DNA of 64,000 bases. Origin: Thermothielavioides terrestris NRRL 8126. Lineage: Eukaryota > Ascomycota > Sordariomycetes > Sordariales > Chaetomiaceae. The stretch covers positions 4,154,001-4,218,000 of the forward strand of contig NC_016457.1 of assembly GCF_000226115.1 (NCBI RefSeq), given 5' to 3'. The notes below the pieces were generated by a model, which worked only from the letters and a program-made list of their open reading frames with translations, was not told the origin of the DNA and ran no database searches. Made by a program: the position numbers and the translations under genes. Of this stretch, positions 35,199 through 46,500 are shown one piece after another (position 1 is the stretch's first letter; each line of letters opens with the position of its first letter).

Positions 35199-36124
35199 AT
35201 GCCCCGCCTGCCTCCAGCGCTCTTTTGGCGCGCCCGGCGCGAGGTCTCGCCCCTGGCGGCCCAGCTGCTCCCAGCCTGCCGTGACCTGCAATCGGCCGCC
35301 AACGAGCTGCGCTGGATCCGCGAGCACGTCCGGGCAACGCCGTCGCCCGTCCCGGAAGGCCTGCGCGTCTGGCAGCTCGTCGAGCGGCGCGGGAGGGGCA
35401 TCCCGCTGCAGTATGTCCTCGGCACGCAGCCGTTTGGCGACCTCGAGATCAAGTGCCGCCCGGGCGTGCTGATTCCGAGGTGGGTCTCTCCGAACTGGAT
35501 TCCCCCTTATCGCCCGTTCAACGCCATACATACATACCACAAGAAGCATGGACTAACCCCCGCCAGGCACGAAACGGAGGCCTATACACTCTATCTCGCC
35601 TCCCTCCTGGCCAAAGAGCAGCCCGCCGCGGGTTCCAGCAGCAGCAGCAGCAGCAGCACCCTCTCCATCCTCGACCTGTGCACCGGCACGGGCTGCATCC
35701 CGCTGCTCCTGCTGCAGGCGCTCCTCCGCCGGCCCCCCTCTCCACGCCCTTCCCACATCACCGTCCATGGCATCGACATCTCCCCGCGCGCCATCCGTCT
35801 CGCCCGCGCCAACCTAGCCCACAACACCGCGCTCCGCCTCCTCCCGCCACCGTCCCCTCCCTCCGCCTCAGCCTCCCCATCCCCTTCCTATTCCGCAACG
35901 TTCACCCGTGCCAGCATCTTCTCCCCGACCCTCCTCCCGACTCTCCAATCCCTGTCCCCGGGGGGATGGGACGTCCTGACCGCCAACCCGCCATACATCT
36001 CGCCCGAGGGCTTCGCCCGCTCGACCGCGCGCGCCGTGCGCAACCACGAGCCGCGGCTGGCGCTCGTCCCGCCACCGTCACCACCACCATCACCACCATC
36101 ACCGCCATCACCACCATCACCGTT

Positions 36125-36157
<33 letters not shown>

Positions 36158-36602
36158 CCCCCCCAACCAAGCGCGCAGCGCCGAACCACCACCGCTGCTG
36201 CGGCAAGAAGACACCTTCTACGCCCGCCTGCTGCACATGGCGCAGCACCTGCGGCCGAAGCGGGTCGTCCTGGAGGTGGGCGGGTGGGCGCAGGCGGTGC
36301 GGGTGGTGCGGATGGCGCTGCGGGGGTTGCCGTCGTCGTCGTCGCCGGCGGCGGCGGCGGCGTACGGGGACGCAGACGTCGCGAGCAGCAGTAGTAGTAG
36401 TAGCAGTAGCTACGCGGGCGGCGGGGGAGGGGAGATTGCGCGGCTGTATCCGACGGTGGAGATCTGGCGGGATGAGCCGGCTGGTGTTGCGGGAGACGGG
36501 ACAGGGGACAGGGAAGGGGGAGGGGAGGTGGTGGAGGTTGCCGGGCGGGAGGTGCGGGTGCGAGGGGTCGGGGATGGGCGGGTGGTCTATTTGTGTCGTT
36601 GA
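35199..36602 (+). CDS. MTQ1: Mitochondrial release factor glutamine methyltransferase (HemK family)
   Basis: Methylates the Gln of the GGQ motif in the mitochondrial translation release factor using S-adenosylmethionine. Exons 35199-35479 and 35567-36602 give 438 residues. The 87-nt intron is stop-free and in frame, but removing it restores the family block GVLIPRHETEAYTLYLASLL. The SAM site is ILDLCTGTGCIPLLLL, followed by VHGIDISPRAIRLARANLAHN and the catalytic ANPPYISPEGF (the NPPY motif). Fungal inserts rich in Pro and Ser interrupt it: one before NPPY, and one after it made of Ser/Pro repeats then nine Ala from a CAG tract. The stretch FYARLLHMAQHLRPKRVVLEVGGWAQ is the last core strand pair. 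The C-terminal 80 residues are low complexity. Converges on the mitochondrial LeuRS gene. Confidence 0.9.
36127..36156 (+). repeat. (CAG)10 trinucleotide repeat inside MTQ1
   Basis: Ten perfect CAG units, read in the GCA frame as poly-Ala. They follow an imperfect CCATCA/CCACCG repeat from about 36070 that encodes Ser-Pro units. Confidence 0.9.
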
Positions 36603-36752
36603 GCAGACTCGGACGGGGAGGGACGGGGAAAGGGATGGTTTGAGGAGGTTGGGTGGTAGGTGGATGGCAAGGGCTGGGTGGCAAGCATCTAACCCGTCTA
36701 TTTATGCCAACTATCCATGCATAAGGTAGTTAGGCCGGCTGTTGTACATTAA

Positions 36753-39674
36753 CTAAAATACAAAGTTTACAAGCTTCCCGTCCCGGATGACAATGACCTT
36801 CTTCGCCCTAGTCACATCAACGCTCCCGTTCGCCAGCTTGGCCCTGCCCTCCTCCGTCTTCAGGATCTCCGCCACGATCCAGGCCCGCAGCTCGTCCCCC
36901 GCCAGCCCGTTCGGCGTCGGGATCTGCACCACGGCCCTCAGCTTCCCATTCACCTGCACCGCGCAGCTCTGCATCCGTGGCTGCAGCAGCTCCAGCTCCA
37001 GCGTGCCGTCCAGCCCGGGGAACCTTGCCCGGCCCGCGCCGCGGAACATCGACCCCCCGCCGCCGCCGGCCGCCGGCTGCATGCCCAGCAGGCTCCAGCA
37101 CTCCTCGGCGAACGCGGGCGTGATGGGCGCCATCATGCGCAGCAGCGCCAACACGGCGTGCCGCTGCACCAGCCCGCTCGCCGCGCCGGCGCGCTCCTGG
37201 ATGGCGTTGGTTAGGGCCATGAGGTCCGACACGACCGTGTTCAGCGCGTACACCTTCTCGTACGAGGCCGCCACCGACGCGATCGTCTTCTGCACGCACC
37301 GCCACAGCGCCACGTCGGCGTCCCACCGCGCCTGCTCCTCTGTGCTCAATGAGGAAAGTCTGTGTGCGGCGGCCTCAAAGTAGCTTCTCGGCGTCTCCGC
37401 GACGTCGGCATCGGCGGCGGCGGGGCCGAGTTTCTGCACCAGCTCGTACACCCGCCCCAGCCAGCGGGTCACGCCGACGATCTTGTCGCCGTCCCAGTCG
37501 AGGACCTCGCTGACGGGCGCTTGGAAGAGCATGTGCGCCCGGGTGGCGTCCGCTCCGTGCTGCGCGATGACATCGGTCGGGTCGACGCCGTTGTGCTTGG
37601 ATTTGGACATCTTTTCGTACGAGACTGTCGCCGTCTCGCCTGTAGCGATGACCTTTGGCCTCGCGGGGTCGCTCAGGTCTACCTCGTCTGCCTTGAGAAA
37701 TCTGCCCGTCGACGGGTCGCTGAACGTTCTACCATGCACCATGCCCTGGGTGATCAACCGCTGGAAGGGCTCGTGAACCAGGGGGTCCGAGGATTCCCCA
37801 TTCCCGGGCGCGAGCGACGAGGTCATTAGAAACTTGTAGATAAAACGGGCATAAAGCAGGTGCAGGATCGCGTGCTCGACGCCTCCGATGTAGAGATCGA
37901 CCGGCAGCATGGACGCCGCCTTCTCGGGCGAGAACGGAGCATCCTGGTTATGCGGGTCGATGAAGCGCATGTAGTACCAGCTCGAATCGACAAACGTGTC
38001 CATGGTATCGGTGTCCCGTTTCGCCGGCCCGCCACACTTCGGACATGATGTGTTCACCCAGTCCTCGAGCGTCTCGAGCGGGTTGCCCGTCTTCTTGCCG
38101 GCCCAGTGCGCGTCAACCTCGGGCAGCACCACGGGAAGCTGCTCATCAGGGACCGGCACGGCTCCGCATGAGTCGCAGTGCACAACAGGGATCGGCGTGC
38201 CCCAGTACCGCTGGCGGCTGATGAGCCAGTCCCTGAGGCGCCATTTCTCGACCGGCTGGGCGAGTCCCGCCTGCTGGAGCATCGCAACAAGCATCTGACC
38301 AACCTCCTTGGACGGCTTGCCCTTGTACGGCCCGCCGTGTTCTGTCATGATGCCGTGGTCCACGAACGGATCGTTGAACATCGCCGTCGTCGATTCGTCC
38401 TCGGAGCCGGCGAGAACGAACCTGACTGGCTCGTCGAAGTGGTGCGTCTTCCAGAAGGCGTGATCACGCACGTCGTGCCCCGGAACTCCCATCACGGCGC
38501 CTTCGCCGTAGTCGCCGATGACGTACGGCGCTACGTACACCGGGATCGACTGCTTCGTGGCCTCGGGTGTATCCGCGTGGTAGGCGAGCGGGTTGATGGC
38601 GCGGATGTGGGGCAGCAGGTATCCCAGCTTAGAATCCGGGGGCAGGCCGGGCAGCGTATCCAGGAAGGCCTGCAGCTCGGGGTCTCTCTCTGCCAACTGG
38701 GCAACGACGGGATGCGTCGAGGCCAGCGCCAGATACTGCACCCCAAAGAGGGTGTCCGGCCGGGTGGTGAAGACCTCGATGGCAGCATGCATACCGTGCT
38801 CGAAGGCCATGATGGGAAACTTGATGGTGGCGCCCGTCGACTTGCCGAGCCAGTTCTTCTGCATTGCCAGGACCCTCTCGGGCCAGGCTCCGTCCTTCGC
38901 CAGCACTTCCAGGTCCCGCAGCAGCGACTCTTGGAACGCGGAGATGCGAAGAAACCACTGCTTCAGCTTCCTCTTCTCAACCTTGGCGCCGGACCGCCAC
39001 GAGCAGCCGTTCGCATCGACCTGCTCGTTCGCCAGCACCGTCTTGTCGACGGGGTCGTAGTTGACCTCGGCCTCGGCCTGGTAGGCCAACCCTTTTTCCA
39101 GCAGCAGCAGGAAGATCTTTTGGGTGTGCTTGTAGAAGCTCGGGTCGCAGGTGGCCAGCTCGCGAGACCAGTCCCATGACCCGTTCATCAAGCCGAGCTG
39201 CTCCTTCATCTTGGCAATGTTTGCCCTCGTCCAGGCGGCTGGGTTGACGCCCCTCTCGATGGCGGCGTTCTCTGCGGGCAGTCCAAACGCATCCCAGCCC
39301 ATGGGGAGCAGGACGTTGTGCCCCTGCAGGGCGTGATATCTCGCGACGACATCGGCGATGGTGTACACACGGAGGTGTCCCAGGTGCAAGTAGCCCGAGG
39401 GGTACGGGAACATGGGGAGGACGTATTTGTCCTTGGCCCCGCTGCTGGTTTCACAGGCGGTTTCCGGCAACGCAGCCCATTTCTGCCGCCATTTGGCGTC
39501 GAGAGCGGGCAGATCCAACTTGGCGTCGGCGTATGTCCGCGTCCAAGCTGTGGCGCCGACGTGTCGAACCGCCGGCCACGCATGGCAGCTGTGAGCGAGT
39601 GCAGGCCGCAGGCGCAGCGAGCCCAGCTGGACTAGCGGGCGGCCAATTGACCTCATATGAATAATGAGCGGCAT
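36753..39674 (-). CDS. LARS2: Leucyl-tRNA synthetase, mitochondrial
   Basis: Class I synthetase charging mitochondrial tRNA-Leu. Single exon, 973 residues from [18 protein letters not shown]; a second ATG six codons later is also possible, and the frame further upstream has only TTG. The first 45 residues are basic and suit mitochondrial import. The catalytic HIGH site appears as [15 protein letters not shown]. The CP1 editing domain follows ([44 protein letters not shown]). The [21 protein letters not shown] block and the zinc-like CDSCG/CPKCGG pairs come next. The KMSKS loop is [14 protein letters not shown]. The C-terminal tRNA-binding part ends [14 protein letters not shown]. This is bacterial-type LeuRS, as expected for the organellar enzyme. 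Yeast NAM2 also aids intron splicing; nothing here tests that. Confidence 0.95.
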   Translation of the reverse strand: MPLIIHMRSIGRPLVQLGSLRLRPALAHSCHAWPAVRHVGATAWTRTYADAKLDLPALDAKWRQKWAALPETACETSSGAKDKYVLPMFPYPSGYLHLGHLRVYTIADVVARYHALQGHNVLLPMGWDAFGLPAENAAIERGVNPAAWTRANIAKMKEQLGLMNGSWDWSRELATCDPSFYKHTQKIFLLLLEKGLAYQAEAEVNYDPVDKTVLANEQVDANGCSWRSGAKVEKRKLKQWFLRISAFQESLLRDLEVLAKDGAWPERVLAMQKNWLGKSTGATIKFPIMAFEHGMHAAIEVFTTRPDTLFGVQYLALASTHPVVAQLAERDPELQAFLDTLPGLPPDSKLGYLLPHIRAINPLAYHADTPEATKQSIPVYVAPYVIGDYGEGAVMGVPGHDVRDHAFWKTHHFDEPVRFVLAGSEDESTTAMFNDPFVDHGIMTEHGGPYKGKPSKEVGQMLVAMLQQAGLAQPVEKWRLRDWLISRQRYWGTPIPVVHCDSCGAVPVPDEQLPVVLPEVDAHWAGKKTGNPLETLEDWVNTSCPKCGGPAKRDTDTMDTFVDSSWYYMRFIDPHNQDAPFSPEKAASMLPVDLYIGGVEHAILHLLYARFIYKFLMTSSLAPGNGESSDPLVHEPFQRLITQGMVHGRTFSDPSTGRFLKADEVDLSDPARPKVIATGETATVSYEKMSKSKHNGVDPTDVIAQHGADATRAHMLFQAPVSEVLDWDGDKIVGVTRWLGRVYELVQKLGPAAADADVAETPRSYFEAAAHRLSSLSTEEQARWDADVALWRCVQKTIASVAASYEKVYALNTVVSDLMALTNAIQERAGAASGLVQRHAVLALLRMMAPITPAFAEECWSLLGMQPAAGGGGGSMFRGAGRARFPGLDGTLELELLQPRMQSCAVQVNGKLRAVVQIPTPNGLAGDELRAWIVAEILKTEEGRAKLANGSVDVTRAKKVIVIRDGKLVNFVF

Positions 39675-39958
39675 TGTGGGATTACATCGTTGATGGCAGG
39701 CATGACTCAATCCATTTCACCGAGAGTGTTCGTCCGTCGTGAGCTAAGGTACGATGGCGAATCGAATCCGACACAGGAACATGCGAGCATGGGTGAGAGC
39801 TTGTTGGAGCTCGAAATTAAAGTGGAGACCTTCCAACCCAATGGGCGGCACAGTGCGAGCTGGCAACTTCGTACTAATCCGTACGGTGAAAATCAAATGG
39901 CGAAATCGCGCAAGTAGGTTGCGGGTTCTGGGCAAATCGACCCAAGAAAGTGCAAAAT

Positions 39959-40031
39959 GGCCTTGTAGCGTAATGGCTAACGCGTTACTTTCCGGTGGTA
40001 AAGATTCCAGGTTCGAGTCCTGGCAGGGTCG
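39959..40031 (+). tRNA. tRNA-Arg (anticodon CCG)
   Basis: Seventy-three bases fold as a complete cloverleaf: acceptor GGCCTTG with CAGGGTC (two G-U pairs) and discriminator G; D stem GCGT/ACGC; anticodon stem TTACT/GGTAA with loop TTCCGGT, giving anticodon CCG for codon CGG; a five-base variable loop; and T arm CCAGG-TTCGAGT-CCTGG. There is no intron. A run of five T at 40033-40037 is a suitable RNA polymerase III terminator, and the B box (GGTTCGAGTCC) is canonical. Confidence 0.93.
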
Positions 40032-40032
40032 C

Positions 40033-40037
40033 TTTTT
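40033..40037 (+). terminator. Pol III terminator of tRNA-Arg
   Basis: TTTTT one base after the 3' end of the mature tRNA. Confidence 0.75.
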
Positions 40038-40181
40038 GTCCGTGGGACCTCACTGAGGTGGTTGGTTTCGACTGCTTGGTCTCCCCTGGTTACTCCGTGC
40101 AGGCAAAGCATCACCGAAGCCTTAGACTGTCATACTACTTCCCACTCATCCCGGCGTCGCAGAAGGTCCAAACCTCGTTGC

Positions 40182-41582
40182 ATGCGACAAATGGCTGATG
40201 CCCTCATGAGCGGGAGCGCCGCGTGGACGGGAGGAGCCGAGTTCGAAGGCGAGTACAAAGAACGCATCGACAAGTTCGTCGCCAACATCAACCACGACGC
40301 TCTGCTGGCGTATGCCTCAGGACTTCGGGGAGGCCGGCCGTGCGCCTTGTCTCAGGAGTTCTCCGTAGGCAGCTTCAACCTCGTGCGCAAGATCGAATTC
40401 GACGACGGCCTAGCATGGATCGCAAGGCTGCGGATGCCCGCCCTCCCGGGGGAACCAAGCGGAGCCGCCGGTCCCCACCCCAGTGAGCGGATTCGCTTGG
40501 AGATGCAGTCCGAGCTGGATACTATGGAGTTCATTCGGTAAGGACGTCGGATGAGATGGTCAGTTTCGCCAGCACTCACCACTCTCTCTGGCCTTTACAG
40601 CCAGAAAACCAACATCCCCGTACCCCGTGTCTACGCGTACGATCTGGACCACCACAACACCGTTGGCTCCCCGTTCTCGATCCTCGAATATTTCCACGGT
40701 AACACCGCAGAGGAAGTGTCCGCGAGTTATCCCGGCGACCATGAAGGGATCCCGGCGCAGTTCCAAGAAAAGTTTTGGCGCCAAGTCGCAACCATCATGA
40801 CCCAGCTTGCCGCAATCCGTTTGCCAAAGATCGGCTCGATCTTTCGAGACGGAGCCAACTCCTTCGTTGTTGGACCGCTGGTCGAGACCGGTACAGGCCC
40901 ATACGATTCTGCCGCTGAGTTCTATGCAGACTATCCGCTGGCGCTGAGGAAGAGCTTTGGTGAGAAAGTTGTGGCTGGAGATGAGGAACTGGTACAGGCT
41001 TTCCGGTCCGTTGCCGCCTCCTTCCAGCGCCCTTCAGCGAGCGATGGGGATGGCCCGATCGAGGGATTTGGCCTTGCCAACTACGACCTCAACCCGAACA
41101 ACATCCTTGTCGATCGAGAGTTCAATGTCCTGGCTGTCATTGATTGGGACACCGTCGTCGCGGTCCCTGACGCGGCCCTCTATCGCTTCCCTTTCCTGAT
41201 GGGTGTCGGCTGTGCCGTTCCGGGGGTCGTGGACACCCACCCTGCAGTCTTGAAGCGGCAGGAACTGGGGCTCCGCTTTGCCGAGGTCGTCGAGACTGTA
41301 GGACGGGAGCATAATAGCAGCGGCCGGGGAGACGATGGAGGGCATGCTGCCTATTGCCAATTCACCAAAATCGGATTCTTTTCCAAGGAGGCACTGGCAT
41401 TCCGCTCACTGGTCTATCTCAAAATGAGGCAGGATTGGGTCAACCAGGAGTGGGTGCAGGCGCTGAAGTGGCTGAGCGAGCGCGACGAGACGGACATAGC
41501 ACATTTCTATCTATGTTCAACACTGACGTCAAGCGATAATTGTAGTGTTCATGGCGGGCGGACAATCAATCAAATTCAATGA
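40182..41582 (+). CDS. Aminoglycoside phosphotransferase-like (APH family) protein
   Basis: Kinase-fold protein of a family expanded in filamentous fungi; the substrate is unknown. Exons 40182-40537 and 40601-41582 give 445 residues (GTAAGG...TACAG, 63-nt intron), restoring EFIRQKTNIPVPRVYAYD at the junction. The N-lobe shows GSFNLVRKIEFDDGLAWIARL, where the residue before RL is normally the ATP-binding Arg/Lys region. ILEYFHGNTAEEV is the usual hinge. The catalytic loop reads NYDLNPNNILVD, so the His of the common H-x-D-x-x-x-x-N motif is Asn, while Asp and Asn are kept. VLAVIDWDTVVAVP supplies the metal-binding Asp. Whether it phosphorylates anything is therefore uncertain. ATG 40191 is an alternative start. 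It lies 150 nt after the tRNA. Confidence 0.8.
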
Positions 41583-42176
41583 TAACTCTTTCAAGTCGAC
41601 TGGCGAGAATGAGGGCTGGCCCTCATAGCCCAACCTCCCCGAGAATGGCGACTGTCAACGCCAGCGCCAACAACTTGGACTTCCAGGTTGGGTCTCAACC
41701 AACCACGCAACATCGGGAGCAAGTAGGAGTCAATTTCAGAAAGAAACTATTGTATTTTTCTCCTCTTTGCTTGACCAACTCCTCAGTCTTTAAAAGTCCC
41801 GTCTCTGCGCAGAAGGGCCCGGAGCTGGTAACTATAAAGACAAGGAATTGCATCCTCTGACAGCATTTGTAAGGAGGGCGAAAACGTAAATCTATTCCGG
41901 ATAGTCAACTCCTTTTTCGGGTTTAAACTGCTACAGTAGTAGATATAGGTCACATGTTATTGACGCAATCAGAGTAACACTGCTAGTCAGGTTTTAAGCA
42001 GTAGAAAGCGCTTACCCTCTTAGTTTTCACTATTCCATTCTTAGCCTGGTTTTGTTATCAGAAAGTATTGCGATTGTGACCCTAACGTCGCCTCGTAGCT
42101 ACTTTAGTTGCAGCGTCAAAATCTTGACCCGGCAACCTCAAGACAACTGCGTCGCCATACCCCACCCTTCTCGACC
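41583..42176. other. AT-richer intergenic region
   Basis: About 600 nt, visibly richer in A and T than its surroundings between 41870 and 42110. No open frame, terminal repeat or transposase remnant could be recognised. Confidence 0.4.
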
Positions 42177-43313
42177 TCAAGACGAGACGATCCAGCCAAA
42201 GCGCCCCATTAGCTCAGTAACCTCTGGTGCTAAAACTCCGCTGATACCCTCTGGTATGAAAACTCCGTCGAGAACTTTGACTAGAACTTTGAGCGATGAG
42301 GGCCGCTGCCTCAGGCGGGCATCAACCTGGGACAGCATCTGCTCAACAGATCCCGCATCGGCAGCGTAAAATCCCGGCAAGGCCAACCTCCGAGCAAGCG
42401 GCCCCTGCAGATACAGTTCCAGTGTCCTGAGACCGGCGCACCTCTCAAGGAGAAGAGACAGCCCGCGCAAGTCTTCTTCCCTGATCGAGACGGAGCCGGA
42501 GAGGTCCTCCATGCCCGGGAAGCTTATGTGGATGTGGGACAGATGGCTCGCATTTACTGGCCCGATACTGCTGAGAAAGGACTGGATAACGCTGGCTTGG
42601 CGCCTCGAACCGTCCACCAGATTGAACTGGTTGACACGGTACAGCACCGCGCTGGCTTCGATGTGCAACTGCCGGCTGGTGTAAAGCAGGGAAAGCCAGC
42701 GAGCGGGCTTGTCAGGAGCAAAAAGCTCGACTTTCTGGGCGCCTGGCTGCTGGAAGATGTAGAGAGCATGGCCCACGGCGAGAACTAGTCGGTAGATGAG
42801 GTCCCGGATCTCGCGCGGCAGGGCCAGAAGCCTGCTATTTTTGGGGAGAGAAGTTTCAGGTCGAGTAATGAGATGGCCTTGGATCATGTTGGCTGCCGCG
42901 GGGCTCAGGCTGGTGCTCACAGTTTCTCGTCGTGGGCGGTCGCTTGGCCTGAAGGAAAGTAACCTGGAAGTGTTAGACAGCCCGACTTCCGGTGCGAAGG
43001 TTTCCCCATCAGGCTTTGTGGATTCAATCACTTGCATTTCAGAAATCATCGGTGCTCGGACGCGGCGGGTGAGAATAGTCGGTCTTCTTGAAGGACTGCA
43101 CCGTGAAGAACTCAAGGCGAAGAATGGATGGTCGCCAGCACGAAGGCAGAAGTGCGGGAACCTCCTGTTGTTGGGTGGTGGGCGGCGGGCGGCGGGCTGC
43201 AGGCGGCGGTTTATGATCCACCTCTCCTTTGTGTCTCTCGTGTTGGGGTTCGCAACACCTCCTGACGCTGCGTTACTCAGATGAGAATATGGCGCTACTG
43301 TCTGGCTTGCCAT
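42177..43313 (-). CDS. 2EXR/F-box-like fungal protein, function unknown
   Basis: Unrecognised function. The segment LPREIRDLIYRLVL with LLYTSRQLHIEASAVLYRVN downstream is the pattern of the fungus-specific 2EXR/DUF7730 group, which is loosely F-box-like. The rest (HLSHIHISFPGMEDL, LLLERCAGLRTLELYLQGPL) reads as a short beta-helical repeat region. The frame opens at ATG 43313 (378 residues). The first 88 residues are basic and repetitive in composition, and ATG 43049 (MISEMQVIESTKP, 290 residues) may be the true start. Single exon, minus strand, 186 nt from the divergent NACHT gene. Confidence 0.6.
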   Translation of the reverse strand: MASQTVAPYSHLSNAASGGVANPNTRDTKERWIINRRLQPAARRPPPNNRRFPHFCLRAGDHPFFALSSSRCSPSRRPTILTRRVRAPMISEMQVIESTKPDGETFAPEVGLSNTSRLLSFRPSDRPRRETVSTSLSPAAANMIQGHLITRPETSLPKNSRLLALPREIRDLIYRLVLAVGHALYIFQQPGAQKVELFAPDKPARWLSLLYTSRQLHIEASAVLYRVNQFNLVDGSRRQASVIQSFLSSIGPVNASHLSHIHISFPGMEDLSGSVSIREEDLRGLSLLLERCAGLRTLELYLQGPLARRLALPGFYAADAGSVEQMLSQVDARLRQRPSSLKVLVKVLDGVFIPEGISGVLAPEVTELMGRFGWIVSS

Positions 43314-43500
43314 TGGTTAAAGCGAAGTCACCCAACAGCCAACATGATCACCCAACATCATGTTGTTCACCCCTAGTTCGGCCGAGGCATTAAGAGAAAC
43401 CGGCTGGTTCTTTCATTTATTCGCTGTCCTCCAGCCCATTCGTTGTCACCAGTAACCCACAAAGGGCAAACCTGCCCCAACTTCGGACCAGCCATCCACG

Positions 43501-46500
43501 ATGTCTGCGCCCGCGGCAAAAACACGGACCATCTGCCAAAGGATCCGTGACAAGCTCAGTCACCGGCGATCCAAACCCGAGCAGCGTTCAGAACCTCCCA
43601 AGGATAACTCGACCTCTCCAAGACGCGGGGGCGTCCTCGCGCTGGTCACCATGTTTGTGCTTCTTGGGAACTCCTGATTGCAGACCATCCTGGCTGACGT
43701 CAAAGCAGCCTAGGGTCCGGCTCTAATAAGCGCGCTTCATCCTCCGCCAGCCCAAGCCATCTCGGCCAGGGCCTCGACGTACGGGAGCAGGCAACTACTG
43801 CTTCTGAAAAGCCTGTACTTGAACTCCAAACTGAGCATGGCCCTCGTGGCCCCGCGAACGACCCTGAGAAGAATCCTTCTGTTGTCCGTGCAACTAGCCA
43901 TGAGGGAAGCGACACTCCCATATCAACAATCTCGTCATCCTCGGATCTCTGGAGCAGCGCGTACCGGGAGGCCGTGAACAGTCTCGGGAAGGACATCCAT
44001 GTTACCATACTGAAGGGCAACAGTGTTGCCGACCTGTTCAAACAGCTCGAGAAGCTGGACAAAGACGCCGGCCAGGAGTCTGCCTTTCAGAGAGGGGTCA
44101 GGTATCTGAAGTCGCTCCAAGTTCCGCTGGAGCGGTTCAAGCTCTTCTTGGATCTCGCGCATCCCCTGACGAGCATCGAGCCTACCACGGCAACGGTCTT
44201 CGGGATGGTCAGAGGCGTCACTGCAGTAAGTACTTCCAAATAACTCCCTGTACGGCAGGTCATTGGACTGTACGGATTGCTGATGATATCGGATGTACAG
44301 ATTGCCATCACTTTCTCAGCGGCAGATAGTAACTTTGCTGCTCAAATTGGAAAGATGCTGGAACAGCTATCCTACATCGATGACTGTGACACGTTGGGTC
44401 AGAAGACCGGCAAGAAGGACATACACTCAGTAAGTCAAGTCTTGCCCCATACCAACGCCATCCCGACTGTATTGACTGAAATACCTTCTTGCAACTTGAA
44501 AAAGGCGCTCGTTTCCGTCTACCGAAAGTTGCTTGAGTTTTACAGTGCCGCATTGGATATATTGTCGTCGAGAAGGGGGGTTACAATGATGATCAACATT
44601 GTGCTGGAGAATGGCCGGCTGCCTGCCATCGTTGAAGACTTTCTGAGGCACGCCGAGCAACTGCGGAAGTTATTGGAAAAGGCAACCTTGGAGATCGTGG
44701 AGGACATCAGAGCGATGCTCTATGATCAGAAAAGTATGTCCTTATTCATACATTTGCTGCAAGCATCTCAAGCTGATTTGGTGCGCAGTCGTAGGCTGGC
44801 TAGGAAACGGCGGCAAGTCGAAAGGGTCGAGCCAACATCATGCCAGTCTGCGGAATCTTCGATCTGATGATGCTTGCCAGTTCCTGCTGGAAAACAGCAA
44901 GTTCACACAATGGTACCACGGCACCGGCCCTCGACAGCTCGCAATTCTTGGCGCCATGGGATCAGGAAAAACCGTCGCGATGTCTTTTCTTATCGACGAG
45001 CTGCGCCGGCGGAACCAGCACCAGTTGCCTCAGCCCAAAGTGTGCTTCCACTATTGCCGAGATGACGGAACAGGCGAGGCCGTTCACGTCCTCTCTTCTT
45101 TGATTCTTTCACTCCTCCAGCAGCTTCCCGGTCTGAAGAAGGGCTTCGTCGAGTGGTATCAGCAAGCGACGTCGTCCGGCATTGACCCAGCCACGGACTT
45201 CAAGACACTTGAAGAGTGGCTAGCGAACACCCTGCAGACGCTGGATCGCCCCCTCATCTTCACCATTGACGGACTAGACGAATGCGACAAACAATCGCGG
45301 AATCGTCTGCTTCAGTCATTGAGAAACCTGACACGAGAGACTCCGAGGCTCAAGATCCTGCTCTCCTCCCGTCCAGACCCGGCCATTATGAAACAACTGA
45401 GAGGAGTGAGCACAATTTGTGTGCCTTCCGATGACGCAACAAGAGACCGTCTCATCGTCAAGAAGACTGTTGAGACTCGCTTGACCGATCTGCCTGAACA
45501 GGTCAAAGCGCTCACCATCGAGGAGCTTTCCCGTCTGGCGCAGGGAAGCGCCATCTGGACCAAGATGACCGTCGAACTCATTGAAATCCGCAAAATCAGC
45601 GCCCTCGGCCCCTTGCGAGCTTTCTTGAAGGAATTGCCCCAACCAGAAAGACTGTCGGAACTCTATGCCAACCTCTTCTCCCGCTACACCGGGGACGATC
45701 CCGAGAACCAGAAACTTGCCATCGCAGCCTTGGAGATCCTCGCCGTCGCCCGAAGACCGCTGTCCATTTTGGAACTAGGTTGGGCGGCGAGCCTGGGAAC
45801 GGCTACCGATGCGGTCACGAGAGTGGGCGCGCTCGCCGAACTGGCGGATCCTCTCAGGATCCTGAATCTAATTCGGCCTTTTGTCGTGCCGGTCTATGAC
45901 AGAGACATGACAAAGCGCCAAGTCAAGCTCGTGCACCAGTCAGTCAAGGAGTTCATCGTTCAGCAATGGGCTGCGCCGGAGCACGCGCAGCCCCAGCAGC
46001 GGATTGAGAGGCTGGAGGCAAGGCTCCTGAACATCTGCATCAGATACCTTCTTCTTCCGGAGATGGGCAATGAAGATCTGTTTTCCGATGTCCTTCTTGC
46101 CATCGGCGAGTTACCCCATGGTTCCGACCTGTTTACCGACGATGACCAGCCAAACGAATACGACCACTACTGCTCGTGGGAAGCCTGGGAAGAAGACATG
46201 ATCCACTACGACCCCGTCGCGCGCGGCTTCGGCGAATTTTTCGTGTACGCTTCGTGTTATTGGACCGAGCATCTCGGCGCCGTCTCTACCGAGACCCTGT
46301 TGCCATCCCTAGACGACATTGAACTGGTCTGCCAGGCGGGCTCCAAGCGGCTTCAGAACTGGATCCTGCAGAACTGCCGCCCAGATTGCGCCATCAAGCC
46401 GCGGTTCCCATTCGACCCCAGCCTGTACGACCCGCTCAGCATCGTTTCGCTCTACGGTTCCGAAGCGTTGCTGCAGCGCATGCTCGACCGCGCAGACGTC

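Noticed and set aside
38178..39179. 333-codon open frame antisense to mitochondrial LeuRS
   Set aside because: Composition-driven shadow; the LeuRS frame is continuous with catalytic motifs.
41870..42110. AT-rich patch, possible transposon relic or RIP-mutated sequence
   Set aside because: No terminal repeats, target duplication or transposase-like frame; too short to judge RIP by eye.
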